NCBI RefSeq assembly: GCF_000003605.2
Contig: NW_003106597.1
Location: forward strand, 427,320-491,319
DNA: 64,000 bases
Direction: 5' to 3'
Source of the DNA: Saccoglossus kowalevskii
Lineage: Eukaryota; Hemichordata; Enteropneusta; Harrimaniidae
Shown: in pieces, positions 37,691 through 50,999 of the stretch
How the letters are laid out: each line of letters opens with the position of its first letter
Position numbering within the stretch: the stretch's first letter is position 1
Position numbers and translations under genes: made by a program
Notes under the pieces: generated by a model
Told to the model about the DNA's origin: nothing
Database searches by the model: none
What the model saw: the letters and a program-made list of their open reading frames with translations, nothing else

Positions 37691-38518
37691 AGTGACTTAA
37701 ATAAAATTCCCTATTCAATCTTTTACACTTTTTTTTATATACAGTTGGATGAATTTGTTATTTTCCATATTCACCTATATTGCGTTTTTTGTAGAGCAGT
37801 GCGGTAGTGACGTGGTAAAGTTCAAACTTGTTTCATTTCTGACTCATTATTTGACACTTTGCATCAATCTTATAATGCCAACAATATTGTTTCCAGCTAT
37901 TACAGGCATCAAGTCAAAGCATCACAACTTTGGGTGGTAGGGGGTCTTATTTGTAGAAATGAAAGAAAAAAATGATTTTAGATTATTTTCCAATCAAAGA
38001 TAATTCTACGTGTTTTCATTCATATTTTGAAAACTTGTTGATAACATATCAAATCTACTCTGTCAGGCAATAGTGGCAAGATATTGTCACTATAGTAACA
38101 TCTCTAAAGCAGCAAAAAATGGCAACAATTGATGATTTTGAAAAATGCATTTTCTTAAAAAAAAATGTCACAATATTTTTTTATTTTTCTTCTTTTATTT
38201 ATCTATGTTAGCTGAACTATTATTTTTTAGAAATTATATTATTTTTTTTGAAAGCTTCATTTGTTATTCTTAGTGTAAGTTGCCCCTGTCGATCACCATA
38301 GCAACGATGCAAGCAATGATGGGGAATCCTCTCTGAGCTTGAGATGTGTAATGACTTTCTGCTTCACTGAGTTTGTTTTCTCAATTTTTTTTTTTTTTTT
38401 ATTTTCTTAGACGAAAAAAAAAATTGTTTTTGGTTTGGTTTGGGTTTTTTTTTCTTTTATTTTTACGGTACCATATTTTTTTACAGAAACAAGAAAAAGA
38501 AATTGTTATCAACCCCTG
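37691..38518. other. Intron stretch, nothing recognised
   Basis: AT-rich with long T runs near 38381-38460 and an X-box-like ATCACCATAGCAAC at 38292-38305. No gene. Confidence 0.5.
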
Positions 38519-38595
38519 ATAGAATAGAATAGAATAGAATAGAATAGAATAGAATAGAATAGAATAGAATAGAATAGAATAGAATAGAATAGAAT
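38519..38595. repeat. (AGAAT)n pentanucleotide microsatellite
   Basis: Fifteen near-perfect AGAAT units, ending in AGAATGGAGTGGAG. The purity suggests recent expansion. Confidence 0.97.
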
Positions 38596-40515
38596 GGAGT
38601 GGAGAGTGGAATATTTAAATACGCTTATTTTATACTATATGTCACATGTCACATTTCTATAATTATATATTGCAGTTCAAAATAAGCTACACTGTCATAC
38701 TCAGATAAAACTGCATTTTTTAACTTGTCTAAAATTTACCTTTATATCAAAATTCATGATGGTTACCAGACAGCACAAAATAATGTTAATTTGACCAATG
38801 AAAACACTGTTCACTCTGTACTATTCAAATTAGTTAGTGGTCAAAGGTAACATATGGATAAAAACAGAATGAAATGACTCTTGGTACTGCCAACAACAAA
38901 AAGTCAAGAAACACTCATGAAATGTTTATTTTGTGCAAACTGCACAAGACAAAGTGAGTGATGATGTCTGACTATCAAGAGAGTCAGAAAATTGCAACAT
39001 TTCCTTTATGATCATAACCTGAAAGCTTTTAGAAATGTCATCAGATTGTTGCCATGGTGACAAAAATAGCTTGTAATGACACTGTTTCTCAGGACCAAGG
39101 TTTTTGGAATGCTAGTCTACTTGCAAACTCTGCCACTAACAGTGCAGACCAGCATACTAAAAAATTTAAGAAATTAGACCCGAGCATAGAAGTCTGTTTC
39201 AGTTTTATACTATCTTGAGCATCGATTAAAATTCCAAACTGAACTCATCAAGAGCTCCCAGTATGAAAGAGAAAAAAATCAAACCAGTGCATGACGTTAA
39301 AGAAATCTGAATTTTATACTCTATTGTATTCATCAACTTTCATTTTGCTGTAAATGGCAGATCAATCTAGTGGTACCCGTTGGGTAATTTATTTATCATT
39401 AAAATGCTAAGCGTCAGAGCTTATATTTTCTAATTCCTGTGATTTAGGTGTTGTTATTTTAGTTTAACCCTTTTACTGCCAGTTTTGATTTCTCACCAAC
39501 AAAACTTGATAAATCTATCTAAGATTCTGAAAAGTCCATTAAGTCTGTGTTTTTTTTCAAAAGAGTATTTTCAGAGTTGTTCGCGTTGTTAACTGAAATT
39601 CATCCCAAAATGTGAACATTATACTTTAATATGCAGGTTTTTTTCCCTATTTATTTATATATCAGGAGTTTCTTGCTAAAAATAAATTTGAATTGATGTA
39701 ATGCATTAAAGTCAATAATGATGTTTATTTTTTTGCTTTTGTATTCAATGAAAATACAGCAAGGTTTTATACTATGAATCCTGAGCGCAAATGTGAGCGC
39801 CGCTAACAGCAGAGGCCGACATAGTCAAAAATGTCCATCGGTACTTTGAGCTTAGGGTCTGAGTACTGGGATTTGTTTAGATTTTATACACCAGATACTG
39901 GAAACAAAACTGAGCGTGAGCTAAACTAAGTATGTACAAAAGCCCCAGATTAAGGAAACCAATTGAAACCAGTGCATGACGTCACATCTAATTATTTTCT
40001 TTTTCATGACAGAAAATAATGAACCACTGGTACTTTTACTTTAATACAAGTACGTTTTAATTGAAACCTTTTTGCAAAACATGTTTTACTTTTTATATGC
40101 TTTATACACTGTAGTCTAGAGATCAAGTACTGTCTGTGTGTGTACGGACTTGGCATACGTGTGTGGGTGAGTGTGTGTGAATGCATGTTCAACCAATATC
40201 TTGAGAATCACTTATAACTTCATTTAAAATTTGTTTACACAAGTGCTTTAGAAAAATCAAAAGACGTCATTAGTTGTTGGTTTCAATCTGTACATATTAG
40301 TAACATATTAAATTGCATAATAATTAGTTAATTAAGTTACGCTAGGTTTATTTCCTGTAATACTCTTAGAGCTTTAATGGAATTCATGTATATGTATTAG
40401 TACGTAGTGATTTATATGCCACTGTAACTGGTTGGCAAGAACCAGTTTTTCAAACCTGAAGATAAAATAATGGTGTTGGTCGCTGCTGTTATTAGGTAAA
40501 AAAAAAAAATTGTTT
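38596..40515. other. Intron stretch, nothing recognised
   Basis: Contains an X-box-like GTTGCCATGGTGAC at 39049-39062, a TTAACCCTTTTACTGCCAG block near 39464 that may be a decayed R3-type start, and GT-rich DNA at 40130-40175. Confidence 0.5.
39049..39062. promoter_or_regulatory. X-box-like site (possible RFX site)
   Basis: GTTGCCATGGTGAC, one base from a perfect GTTGCCATGGCAAC palindrome. Confidence 0.35.
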
Positions 40516-40660
40516 TGTTGCCCTCAGCGACCGATCGAAAAATATGAAATATCGGGTCACGTTTTTTGTTTTTTTTAATAGACCCAAATATTTAAAAACT
40601 CACCAAACTCACTCACCAACGACAGACCCAATTTTTAAATTTTTCGACTTGAAGGCAACA
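40516..40660. mobile_element. Small foldback element
   Basis: The left arm TGTTGCCCTCAGCGACCGAT then CGAAAAATATGAAATATCGG pairs with the right arm, which reads in reverse complement TGTTGCCTTCAAGTCGAAAA then ATTTAAAAATTGGGTC. About 145 bp, flanked by A/T runs. No target duplication or coding sequence. Confidence 0.6.
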
Positions 40661-43600
40661 TAAGTTTTTTTTTCTTTTGGCCTTAAATATACACGAATGT
40701 GTCCTGTGAATAAAATAATTTATAGGCGATACATGTATTATCAGAGCAGATCGTGAGCTATTGTTGATTCGATGTCCTGGTCATGAGGTGAGCAACATTT
40801 TTTGTAAACAGATGACGTAACAGTGCAACTGCCTAGAACATATGCTTCATTATATACCTGGATTTTGTTAGAAATTCAGCTAAACTCAGCTAAAAAAAAA
40901 AAAAACATTCAGAAGCTAGTTTAGGATTTTTGCTCACAATCCTGCATATAAATGAGATAATATAAATAGCTTTTTACAAATACTGAATGATTTAAACACC
41001 ACATATTTCTCATCAACACTTTGATTCAAATTTTTTCACATTTTTATGTATTTTCTATTATTTAACATTACTCCTCATTGTCCATAAAAGGTCTTGGTAA
41101 AAAAAAATTTGAATAAGGTAGGTTTATTTGGTGAAAGGTGACAGAAGTCGTCTTTATTGGCATTTAGATGGTTAAGATCACAAACAACGTTGACAATGCA
41201 GTCAAAGTACTTAATATTGTCAAATTGATGAATTTTCTTCATTTTAGAAGACTTTTATTTTCTAAAAATAGCTTGGCTGCCCCTGAGCTTTAGTTTATGT
41301 CAGATTATTATGATTATTCATAATGTACGTGATGTAAGTGGATATCTAATATAAAGACTGTGACAATTGTGGTAGTAATATATGGTTAGTAGTAGACTAA
41401 CCAGACTCTCACAAATCTAAATGTTTTCTCAGCAATTTTGGTTCAAATTTGTGTATATTTCCTGTTGCCTATGGGGGTTGATCTAAAGATGGAAAATAGT
41501 CTGCGCTTATAAAATTTGCATTTATTGCTCTGCATCTGATCTACTTTTAACAAAAATAAAATTTTTGCTATTTATTAATAACTAACAGTTATATTTAAAT
41601 AAATCAATTACCGATCTCTCTCAGTCTGCCGAAAGGCATGCTCATACAGGTCTGTTATCCCAATTATCTTGTCTCTTCCAACACAACAGTATTGCAAAAT
41701 CTTGTACGTTTTCAAAGCCAATATTATGCAGCGTGCATGTTTTGGATGCGAGTGATCTTGAGATACAGTTCAGTGTTTCTATGGCAACTCATCAGTTAGA
41801 GACAAATTTACATGAGTTAGAAATATTAGTGAAATTTTTCAAAATTACCAAATAAGGAATTGATGGTGGCAAAAATTGAAAGGTTATGGTAGTTTTCACT
41901 GTAGTATAAGCATGCGACACAGTTTAGCGATTTTGTATGAAAATTTAGAAGGTTAAGAGGTCTTCCATGAAAACATTTCTCATATATGATATAACAACAC
42001 TTGAATTTATAATAAAATTATTAGTATTAAAAAAATAATTGATAAGGTATTCTTGAACAAATTTAAGTGTATACAAAAAAAAGTAGCTATAGTAGTGTAG
42101 GATTGTTCCATGATTCAATTGATCACTAAACCAGAGTTCTAAATCCTGGTTTAGAACACCAGTAAAAAGGTTGAAATCTATTCATTCAGGAATGCAACTT
42201 TTTTTTTAAAGTTCAGGGATGTGCACTAAAAAGAAGCTGAGATAATTGCTAATTTGCATAACAATTCACTCAGTAAGAAGTTTGCTAATGCTCATAATTA
42301 AAATGACTGTAACAGTTCCAAATTTAAATATATTATCATTTTGTAAAAAGTTAAATATAGTGCATAATATGGAGATCCCGTCATTTATTTTTTTCACCAT
42401 GTTTCTTTTTTATTATTTATGTACAGCCTTGCTAAATTTTGCTAAGCATTCGAAAGAGAGAATGTTTGCACCTGTTATCTATATTTTAAAATCGTTTTTT
42501 GGGTATGTTACACTATTCACAATTCTACAAAATTTTAACAGTCTTTAGTCAAGACTGTTTGGATAATAAAAAGCAAAAAAAAAAAATTTCGCTCCCAAGT
42601 GCCCACGAACGTGCGTCTCTACCTTAAGATTCTAGACATAGTATATAAGACCTGAATAATTTATCTTCATGCTCACTTGAATGATAATCAAAAAAATACT
42701 CAGCCAACCTTAGAAATTAAAAATTAATCAACTTTCTTGACATTCCAGCAGACAAACCTCTTACACGGTCTTGGAGTCTATGATCAGCACCAGAAATCAA
42801 ACAGTCAGCTGTAATTCAAATCTTCCACAGGTGCGAGCATTTAGGAAATTGAATTTATTTGCGATAGAAGTATCGTTAAAGTGGCTATCAATCATTGCCG
42901 ATGGCAACACTTCTTCCCACTATATTGTCTATTTTGAATGCAAAGAAGAGGTCTTTAAGTGGTATATCTTGTTAAAAGTTAAGAAAGAAGGGAATTTAAT
43001 TTGTCTGTAGGGAGGTCAACAATCGTGGCACTTACTCGTCACAAGTGACAGAATTCAATTTAAAATGTTGTTCTATATTCCAGAAATGATTTGCTACTTC
43101 TTTCTTTTTACTGATGTGAAAGTAAAATTTTATTTTTTAATACTCTCATAATTCTTGCTAAATATACAGTATGAAATGTACTATATTATGCTAACATGTC
43201 AACAATCATAAAGGATTATATTGGGGTTTTTTCATGACTTTAAGAGGCATGTTTTCTAACGATTGCTTTATTTTCTCGGTCAGCCATGAAATATAGGCTT
43301 TGATGTTGTTGACTATCTGCTAGCCAACATCTGTTTAGTTGGTAATTGCCTCAATCGCCACTACCGGTATTACTATTGCAGATTCTGTTATGTATTAAAA
43401 TGTACTCTCATTGGTAATAAAACATCCATTTTATGGCCATTCTCATAAGCTATGCCGACTCTGATTGGATGAATGTTTTACCAGCTGCATTCAATCAGAT
43501 CTGTAGTAGATGACTTAGATTCTTGCAAGACTGTAATGTTGTCATTTTTTTTTTATTAATTAATGAATATTAAGATATACATGAAATGATTGTAACTGAA

Positions 43601-44520
43601 ATGAACACTGAATCATGTTGGTGCATTTCTCACACATGGCCTGGTGAAAGCTTCCATGTATAGCCAAAATAAATAGGGGAAAATGGCGTTACCTGGCGAT
43701 ATATTAACTCTTCTTCTAACATCATATTTTGTTCTCACTAATATATTTAGCACATTTTCCAATATTTTTTTTGAAAAATACATGTTTTATAGTTTCTGAA
43801 AAATAGCAAAATTTAACTTTGGATGACAGTCAAATTCCTATTTGCCGTAGGAAACTATAGCCCTGGCTATAAACAAATATGTATTTGTATAAAATAGAAA
43901 TCTCTTGCCATATGGACAGGCTTTTATAAGCATTTATTTTAGAAAAAAACACCTAACTCACTGTGACGCCAAATCAATTGTCATCAACTCAAATACACAT
44001 CATGGTTGTTTTTTTTATTCACATACAATTCATTTTGTACGACAGTTACGTCTGTATGTCTGTCTTATGTGTCGTGTTTGGGTTATTTAATGATTTTTAT
44101 GATGGCAAAGTGCCGTGAGCAATGTTTATTGTGTTTGAATGAATGTATCACGTAGAGTCTGCAACGTAGAATGCATAAATACACAGTTCTGACGACACTG
44201 TCGCTGTTATTCATCAAATTATGAAAATATCTAGTCACAAAAATGTAACACTAAGCTACTTCGTCATTTCAGTTGATTCTGCTCCACAAGAACTTTTCAA
44301 ACTATCACTGTTAGTTTTCTTTTTATTTCTGATTGGAAAGTGAAAAGTAAGGTTCTATCTCGTATCCATGCTCTGTTGAAATTTCAGGCTTTTATTCACT
44401 CAAACAGGTGGTTTTTTACGTGAACTAGTACTATGAAAACCATGATTGGTGCAGTTATGTCACATGATTATGCTAATCATTTTTACATTGCATTATGGGT
44501 AGATTTTTCTGTACTTTTTC
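40661..44520. other. Intron stretch, nothing recognised
   Basis: AT-rich; holds GTTTCTATGGCAAC at 41774-41787 and TACCGGTA at 43362-43369. A 100-codon frame at 42246-42548 has hydrophobic patches but no family resemblance and no splice context, so it is left out. Confidence 0.5.
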
Positions 44521-44610
44521 TTATATTCTTCAATATTTCTGGAAATGAACCCTAATTTTGGAGCCAAATTTGGGTAACTTTTCAGTTTTCACTCCAAAAA
44601 TTTGGCTATT
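44521..44610 (+). repeat. R4 dispersed repeat fragment
   Basis: Contains TTCAATATTTCTGGAAATGA, ATTTTGGAGCCAAATTTGGG, TTTTCAGTTTTCACTCC and AAAAATTTGGCTAT, the same order as the minus-strand fragment at 19117-19215. Its 3' continuation (to about 44700) cannot be checked because the other copy runs into the gap. Confidence 0.6.
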
Positions 44611-45973
44611 TTTGTCCAAATCTTCTGCAGGAAAGTGCAGACTATAAACAGGGCTATTTAAGAATTTGTGATGAAAAGCAAAAATTGGTGGTGAAAAGGT
44701 AAAAAAGAAATTTCATTCTTTGTGCTAGTATAAAGGTAATTGTAAGTATTTTGGACATTTTATCTTATAGTTAGAATCATGCCTGGTGTGGGAGGATTCT
44801 GCAGTAATATGTTGGTGTGTTGATTTTATGCAATCCAAGTGGCATCCTGCCAAACTGTATTGTGCCTTTCTTTACACCGTTCTCGCCATCAAAAACAATA
44901 CTGAATCCCTTGCAGCTGTGGACGGGGACATCGTTCCAGGATGTAGCGTTCGATTGAAATTATCCTCCATCTGAACAAGCATTGATATTCTTTCTCAAAA
45001 ATCACTAACAAGACATTGTTCAAGGCTCGAAAAAGGGAATTCTGGTGTGAAAAATGCTCTTGTATTATATAAAATTGATATCATAGAAAAACCTTAATCT
45101 ATCAAGAGGTACTGATATGTATTTGTGGAGACAGCAACCCGTGTTGAAAATATGACATATGCTATCAGCGTTGATTGATTTAGAGTCCAATCTGAACTGA
45201 TTAACTGTTATTCCCCATACGTAGGCATACACTCCGTTATTTATGTTAAGAAACCGAGAAAATTATGTGTCACTGCAATCCAATCAAACTTTAATTTGAA
45301 TTAGCGCAATCATAATCAAGAGGGAAAGCTACAAAATATGATTTAACTATAGTTACATATTGTATTTGGTTCAAATGATTTTCTGCCCAATTATTTCTTA
45401 ACGAGGACTATAACACAGAATGAGAAATTTCTGTTCAATTAAAATTAGGGATACTAAAGGATCCTTGAAAATGAATAATGATGATTAATGTTATTCAATT
45501 CTAATTAGTTGGTTTGCTGAGTTAACAAAGCTGGAAAATGTTCTCAAAGGCACAAGTGTTGTCGTGGTATTTTGAAAACATATGTGTTACTTCCAGGTCT
45601 TAATATCCATACTTGACACAGCAAGATATTAAAACAAATTTTAGTGCGAGTGTATATATTTAATAGCGTCGTAATTCACACGTACCGTATAGATTGTAAT
45701 AATATTTTATGCACAACAACTTTTTAGCTTCTTACCGATACTACTACTCCTATAAAATAGATGGATTCTCCCTTAATAGGTAGTTTCAAGTTCTTTTTAT
45801 TACTGATCGTCCGCAATGTTGATTTCATGATAGGAAAGGGGTTTGATTACTGTGACGTTTGTCGGGCCATTTAATGATGCAACTTATAGATTTCTGTAGG
45901 TGATGTCTTTCTGATGTCATGGTCATCAGCGATTATAAATATAAAATATATCTCTCCCATATTACTATGGCAA

Positions 45974-46023
45974 NNNNNNNNNNNNNNNNNNNNNNNNNNN
46001 NNNNNNNNNNNNNNNNNNNNNNN
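45974..46023. other. Assembly gap (50 N)
   Basis: Exactly 50 Ns, the usual size of an unsized scaffold gap. The left flank ends in ACTATGGCAA. Confidence 0.97.
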
Positions 46024-46189
46024 AGCAACCCAGAACCAAACACTCTGCTATTATATAAACGATTTAAATAATTATGTAGTTACTAGTTCATGTTAAATGG
46101 ATGGAAATGATTAGAATGCGAACATACAGTCTATACAAAGTGTATGATTATTATATTGTGTATGTGTATGTCCTTTAATCACTATCATT

Positions 46190-46350
46190 TTATCCGCCAA
46201 AAATTTGCTGCAACATTTTGCGCATTTTTAGGTGTTTTTCTTGAATTTTCGTGTTAATTTTAGATCAATTAAACATAATTCATGATTTCTTACAGGTCTT
46301 GATCAAAATTTAAAAAAATTGTGTTCAAAGTTGCGCTAAAAATGTTAAGA
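46190..46350 (+). repeat. R3 dispersed repeat copy
   Basis: ATCCGCCAAAAATTTGCTGC then AACATTTTGCGCATTTTTAG, TTTTAGATCAATTAAACATA and TCTTACAGGTCTTGATCAAA. All diagnostic R3 blocks in order. Confidence 0.65.
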
Positions 46351-46758
46351 ACTGTTTCAGCAAGCGTGAAGTAGTGAGAAAATAATCCTGGTTCATACGT
46401 TACTTGTATTCAAATTCTTGCTCCTATGAGATTTTGTGTAGTTTTTCAGTGTTGATGTCACATGAATATAATGGACAGAAAATTATTCCAGTTTAACTTA
46501 ATAATTTTCTTTTTACCCGTTCAGTTTTATTGGGTAAAATTTTCAAGAGAAACACATACACAAATAATAATTTTTGTAAAAGTAAAAAACACATTTTTAT
46601 TTATTTTTCATATTTTCTTTGTTAATCCATTTAAAAAAAAAATGAAAAAAGTTGATTTTTCTAATTAGTTATTTTGACCATATACCGGTAGTCATACCTC
46701 TGTCATTTACGTAAGCCCATTGCCATTTGTTTAATAGCCTTGCAATGTCAGATGCTAT

Positions 46759-46771
46759 GTTACCTAGCAAC
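46759..46771. promoter_or_regulatory. X-box-like site (possible RFX site)
   Basis: GTTACCTAGCAAC; fits the RFX consensus with a one-base spacer. TACCGGTA lies 70 bp upstream at 46683-46690. Confidence 0.35.
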
Positions 46772-47056
46772 CTGAAAGTAAAAAAAGTTGTTATTAGGGA
46801 TAAAAGATGATAAGTTTCACATCAAAAATCGTAAATTGTTCAGATTCGAACTCATTAGCATCATGATGTACACTTACAATCAGTGCTGAGAATGTGTGGG
46901 CGGCTTGAATTTTTTTTTTAAATATATGTTTTTTTGTTTTCTCCTGATGTGTTTGTTTTGTTTTTGGTGCTTTTTGCAAGTACATGCGTGAACCATTGCG
47001 TGTTCAGAAAGCAGAGCAGACTGTACTGTGTTATGCTACTGAGCAGATATTTGGCT

Positions 47057-48832
47057 CCTGAACCCACATCCTCCCTGAAGTGAGAACCCACATTCTCCCT
47101 GAAGTGAACCCACATTCTCCCTGAAGTGAACCCACATTCTTCCTGAAGTGAACCCACATTCTTCCTGAAGTGAGAACCCACATTCTCCCTGAAGTGAACC
47201 CACATTCTCCCTGAAGTGAACCCACATTCTTCCTGAAGTGAGAACCCACATTCTTCCTGAAGTGAACCCACATTCTCCCTGAAGTGAACCCACATTCTCC
47301 CTGAAGTGAGAACCCACATTCTTCCTGAAGTGAACCCACATTCTCCCTGAAGTGAACCCACATTCTCCCTGAAGTGAACCCACGTTCTTCCTGAAGTGAA
47401 CCCACGTTCTCCCTGAAGTTAACACACGTTCTCCCTGAAGTGAACCCACGTTCTCCCTGAAGTGAACCCACATTCTTCCTGAAGTGAGAACCCACATTCT
47501 CCCTGAAGTGAACCCACATTCTCCCTGAAGTGAACCCACATTCTTCCTGAAGTGAGAACCCACATTCTTCCTGAAGTGAACCCACATTCTCCCTGAAGTG
47601 AACCCACATTCTCCCTGAAGTGAGAACCCACATTCTTCCTGAAGTGAACCCACATTCTCCCTGAAGTGAACCCACATTCTCCCTGAAGTGAACCCACGTT
47701 CTTCCTGAAGTGAACCCACGTTCTCCCTGAAGTTAACACACGTTCTCCCTGAAGTGAACCCACGTTCTCCCTGAAGTGAACCCACATTCTACCTGAAGTG
47801 AACCCACATTCTTTCTGAAGTGAACCCTCATTCTCCCTGAAGTGAACCCACGTTCTCCCTGAAGTGAACCCACATTCTCCCTGAAGTGAACCCATGTTCT
47901 CCCTGAAGTGAACCCACATTCTACCTGAAGTGAACCCACATTCTACCTGAAGTGAACCCACATCCTCCCTGAAGTGAACCCACATTCTATCTGAAGTAAA
48001 CCCACGTTCTCCCTGAAGTGAACCCACATCCTCCCTGAAGTGAACCCACATTCTCCCTGAAGTGAACCCATGTTCTCCCTGAAGTGAACCCACATTCTAC
48101 CTGAAGTGAACCCACATTCTCTCTGAAGTGAACCCTCATTCACCCTGAAGTGAACCCACATTCTCCCTGAAGTAAACCCACGTTCTCCCTGAAGTGAACC
48201 CACATTCTCCCTGAAGTGAACCCACATTCTCCCTGAAGTGAACCCACGTTCTTCCTGAAGTGAACCCACGTTCTCCCTGAAGTTAACACACGTTCTCCCT
48301 GAAGTGAACCCACGTTCTCCCTGAAGTGAACCCACATTCTACCTGAAGTGAACCCACATTCTTTCTGAAGTGAACCCTCATTCTCCCTGAAGTGAACCCA
48401 CGTTCTCCCTGAAGTGAACCCACATTCTCCCTGAAGTGAACCCATGTTCTCCCTGAAGTGAACCCACATTCTACCTGAAGTGAACCCACATTCTACCTGA
48501 AGTGAACCCACATCCTCCCTGAAGTGAACCCACGTTCTCCCTGAAGTGAACCCACATTCTCCCTGAAGTGAACCCACGTTCTCCCTGAAGTGAACCCACA
48601 TTCTCCCTGAAGTGAACCCACATTCTCCCTGAAGTGAACCCACATTCTACCTGAAGTGAACCCACATCCTACCTGAAGTGAACCCACATCCTCCCTGAAG
48701 TGAATCCACGTTCTTTCTGAAGTGAACCCACGTTCTCCCTGAAGTGAACCCACATTCTCCCTGAAGTGAACCCATGTTCTCCCTGAATTGAACCCACATT
48801 CTCCCTGAAGTGAACCCACATCCTCCCTGAAG
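47057..48832. repeat. 22-bp minisatellite array with higher-order structure
   Basis: About 80 copies of a 22-bp unit, CCCTGAAGTGAACCCACATT plus CT, with 24-bp variants (GTGAGAACCC) in the left third and point variants (GTT, TAC, TCC, TTT). A rare variant GAAGTTAACACACG recurs at 47415, 47729 and 48279, that is 314 and 550 bp apart; a 207-bp stretch at 47733-47939 is repeated at 48283-48489. As 22 is not a multiple of three, a frame reads three consecutive units as a 22-residue minus-strand period (WVHFREN, VGSLQGE, CGFTSGR), so long stretches of all three minus frames stay open. No gene is claimed. Confidence 0.95.
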
Positions 48833-48869
48833 CAAGGTGAAAATGCTAACCACTGTACAACTGCTCAGG

Positions 48870-49035
48870 TAAAATTTGAATTTAACAAAATGCCACAAAA
48901 CCAAAGAGTACTCAAATTTTAATGCCAATAATTTCTTAACTTAGGACCAAATGAACATAATTTCGCATTTACTACCATTCTTGATCAAAATGTTTGAAAA
49001 ATAAGGTTTAACGTTATTTGTGAAAGCTGGCTGAA
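48870..49035 (+). repeat. R3 dispersed repeat, diverged copy
   Basis: Contains TTAGGACCAAATGAACATAA and CTTGATCAAAATGTTTGAAA at the usual spacing; the start is decayed. It abuts the right end of the 22-bp minisatellite. Confidence 0.55.
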
Positions 49036-49627
49036 AAATTGCTACAACCAGCAATGGTATCAATTATTTTCAATGAAGTTTATAATGCCAATTATTTTTT
49101 TCATATGAAGCAATAATCTTTTACATTTGAATTCAGAATTAACATTAAATTTTAAGAAATAAACAGCAGTTCGATTAACTCTGAATTGTATGTAAATATC
49201 TGCAGTGTACATCTCCATGGCAACTGAATAGCTAGTAGCAATGCTCAACCTGCTCTTTATTTATCTCTAAACATATCACTGAGATTGCGTGTGAAGGTCA
49301 ATTCCATGTCAATTCAACAAGTCTGCCATCACTATTTGAGATCTTCTGTGAATTGTCAGAGATAACGAAGCGTTTTATTATTTCACTTTATTCAGTGGTT
49401 GCCTGTACTGCCTGAGTGCATACTTTGCGATAATCATTCTTGTGAGATTATTATCATTATACAAGTAAAAAACAACAAAAGAGAAGAAATTTAACAACTG
49501 AATATAACCTTAATTAGACAGATTAGAGAATATTTATATACCATTTTTTTCTATTAGGAGAGAGTGCGTTGACTTCTGACTGTTCGTTGGTTTTTCATTT
49601 TAAATTATTTTATATCTTAACACTTTA

Positions 49628-50516
49628 TTAGTTCCCGTTCGGATGCAGTCCGAAAACGAGGACTTATGTTTTGACCTCCGTGTGTCTGTGCGTGCATGCA
49701 TGTGTGCGTGCGTCCAGACCTGTATCTTAGAAATGCCTGGACCAATCACAATCAAACTTCACACATCCATCATACATGATATTATACATATGCACGTCAA
49801 TTTGTTTCATAATCTGATTCAAGATGGCCGAATGGTGGCCATTTTTGTGCTAAAAATCATCAAAATCAAGCATTTCTCAGCTGTTTACAGATGGATTTTG
49901 TTCAAACTTGGTATATACATTAGACATTATGGGACCTTGATGCAAATAATTTTATTTTTCAGATAAGATTCAAAATGGCCGACTGGCAGCCATTTTTTAT
50001 TAATGAATTGTTCTCGTGCCATATCTCTGACTTGCTTTCACTGATTATGTTCAAATATATTGGTTCGACTATCCTATTCAAAATGGCCGAATGGTGATCA
50101 TTTTTGTGCTAAAAAATCATCAAATATCAAGCATTTATGGGTGGATTTCATTCAAACTTTTTATTTTTCAGATTGGATTCAAAATGGCTGACTGGCGGCC
50201 ATTTTGTTTTAATGATTGGGCTTCTAGAGCCATATCTCTTAAATGCTTTGACTTATTATATTTAAATTTTATATATTCGTTATACATCATGTTATATATA
50301 TACATGTATTCAAAATGGCTGATTTTGAATGCTGTTCCAGAGCAATATCTCTCAATATGGACAAGTACTTGTTTGACGATCAGATACAAATGTCAATCAT
50401 TTTAATGTTAAAAAATCATATTCCTGCCATGATTATATTCCAGCTATATTACTATAAACAAACTATATATCTTAAATTTGATAACTAACGAGGACTGTGC
50501 CATGCATGGCTTGTTT
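49628..50516 (+). mobile_element. H2 tandem-core Helentron-like element, copy 1
   Basis: 5' end TTAGTTCCCGTTCGGATGCAG; 3' end AACTAACGAGGACTGTGCC then ATGCATGGCTTGTTT. The core repeats TTCAAAATGGCCGACTGGC / GGCCATTTT blocks separated by TTCAAACTTGGTATATA- and CATATCTCT-type segments. The 3' end forms a GCCATGCATGGC hairpin followed by TTGTTT, and the inverted arms AGTnCCCGTT / AACGnGGACT sit at the 5' end and just inside the hairpin. Aligns with 58608-59580. Its open frames (104-107 codons) are not genes. Confidence 0.75.
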
Positions 50517-50999
50517 CTTTGTTATTTCTAAAGATGCAATAAATTTATTATTATTATTGTCTTTCTCTGCTCCTAATTTGGTGACAGATTAATGTTAACC
50601 TTTGCGATCATTTGCATTCAGTGATAATGTATTATAATTTCCATCACGCACTATACTGCTGTGTACGGTGTCAACAAAGGAAAGTGTTTGAACGTGAACG
50701 AAAAATAATACGGCAATGTTAGTGACGTGGTTTACCCCAAATAAGGGTAATTTCAAATGTTGGAAAGCTCAAATGAATACAAATACGAATTTTGATGGAG
50801 TGAGAATTTCTATTGTTTTCGGTGTCAGACGTAATAAACTTTAAATCAACATATTCGTCAATTAGTTAGTTTAAACCGAATATATAGCGTTTTTATACCC
50901 TCGAATGAATTTTCCAGTATAGTCATTGTAATCTTGTGCACAGCCAAGCAGAACAATCACATCTGCTGTGTCAGTATATACATTCAATTCAACTGTTTG

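Noticed and set aside
45722-45830. Possible H1 5' fragment (TTTTTAGCTTC ... ATTACTGATCGTCCG)
   Set aside because: Only two short matches with unrelated sequence between; could be chance.
47036-47785. Minus-strand open frames up to 249 codons in the 22-bp array
   Set aside because: They occur in all three frames because the repeat unit lacks stops; no splice sites, start context or family similarity.
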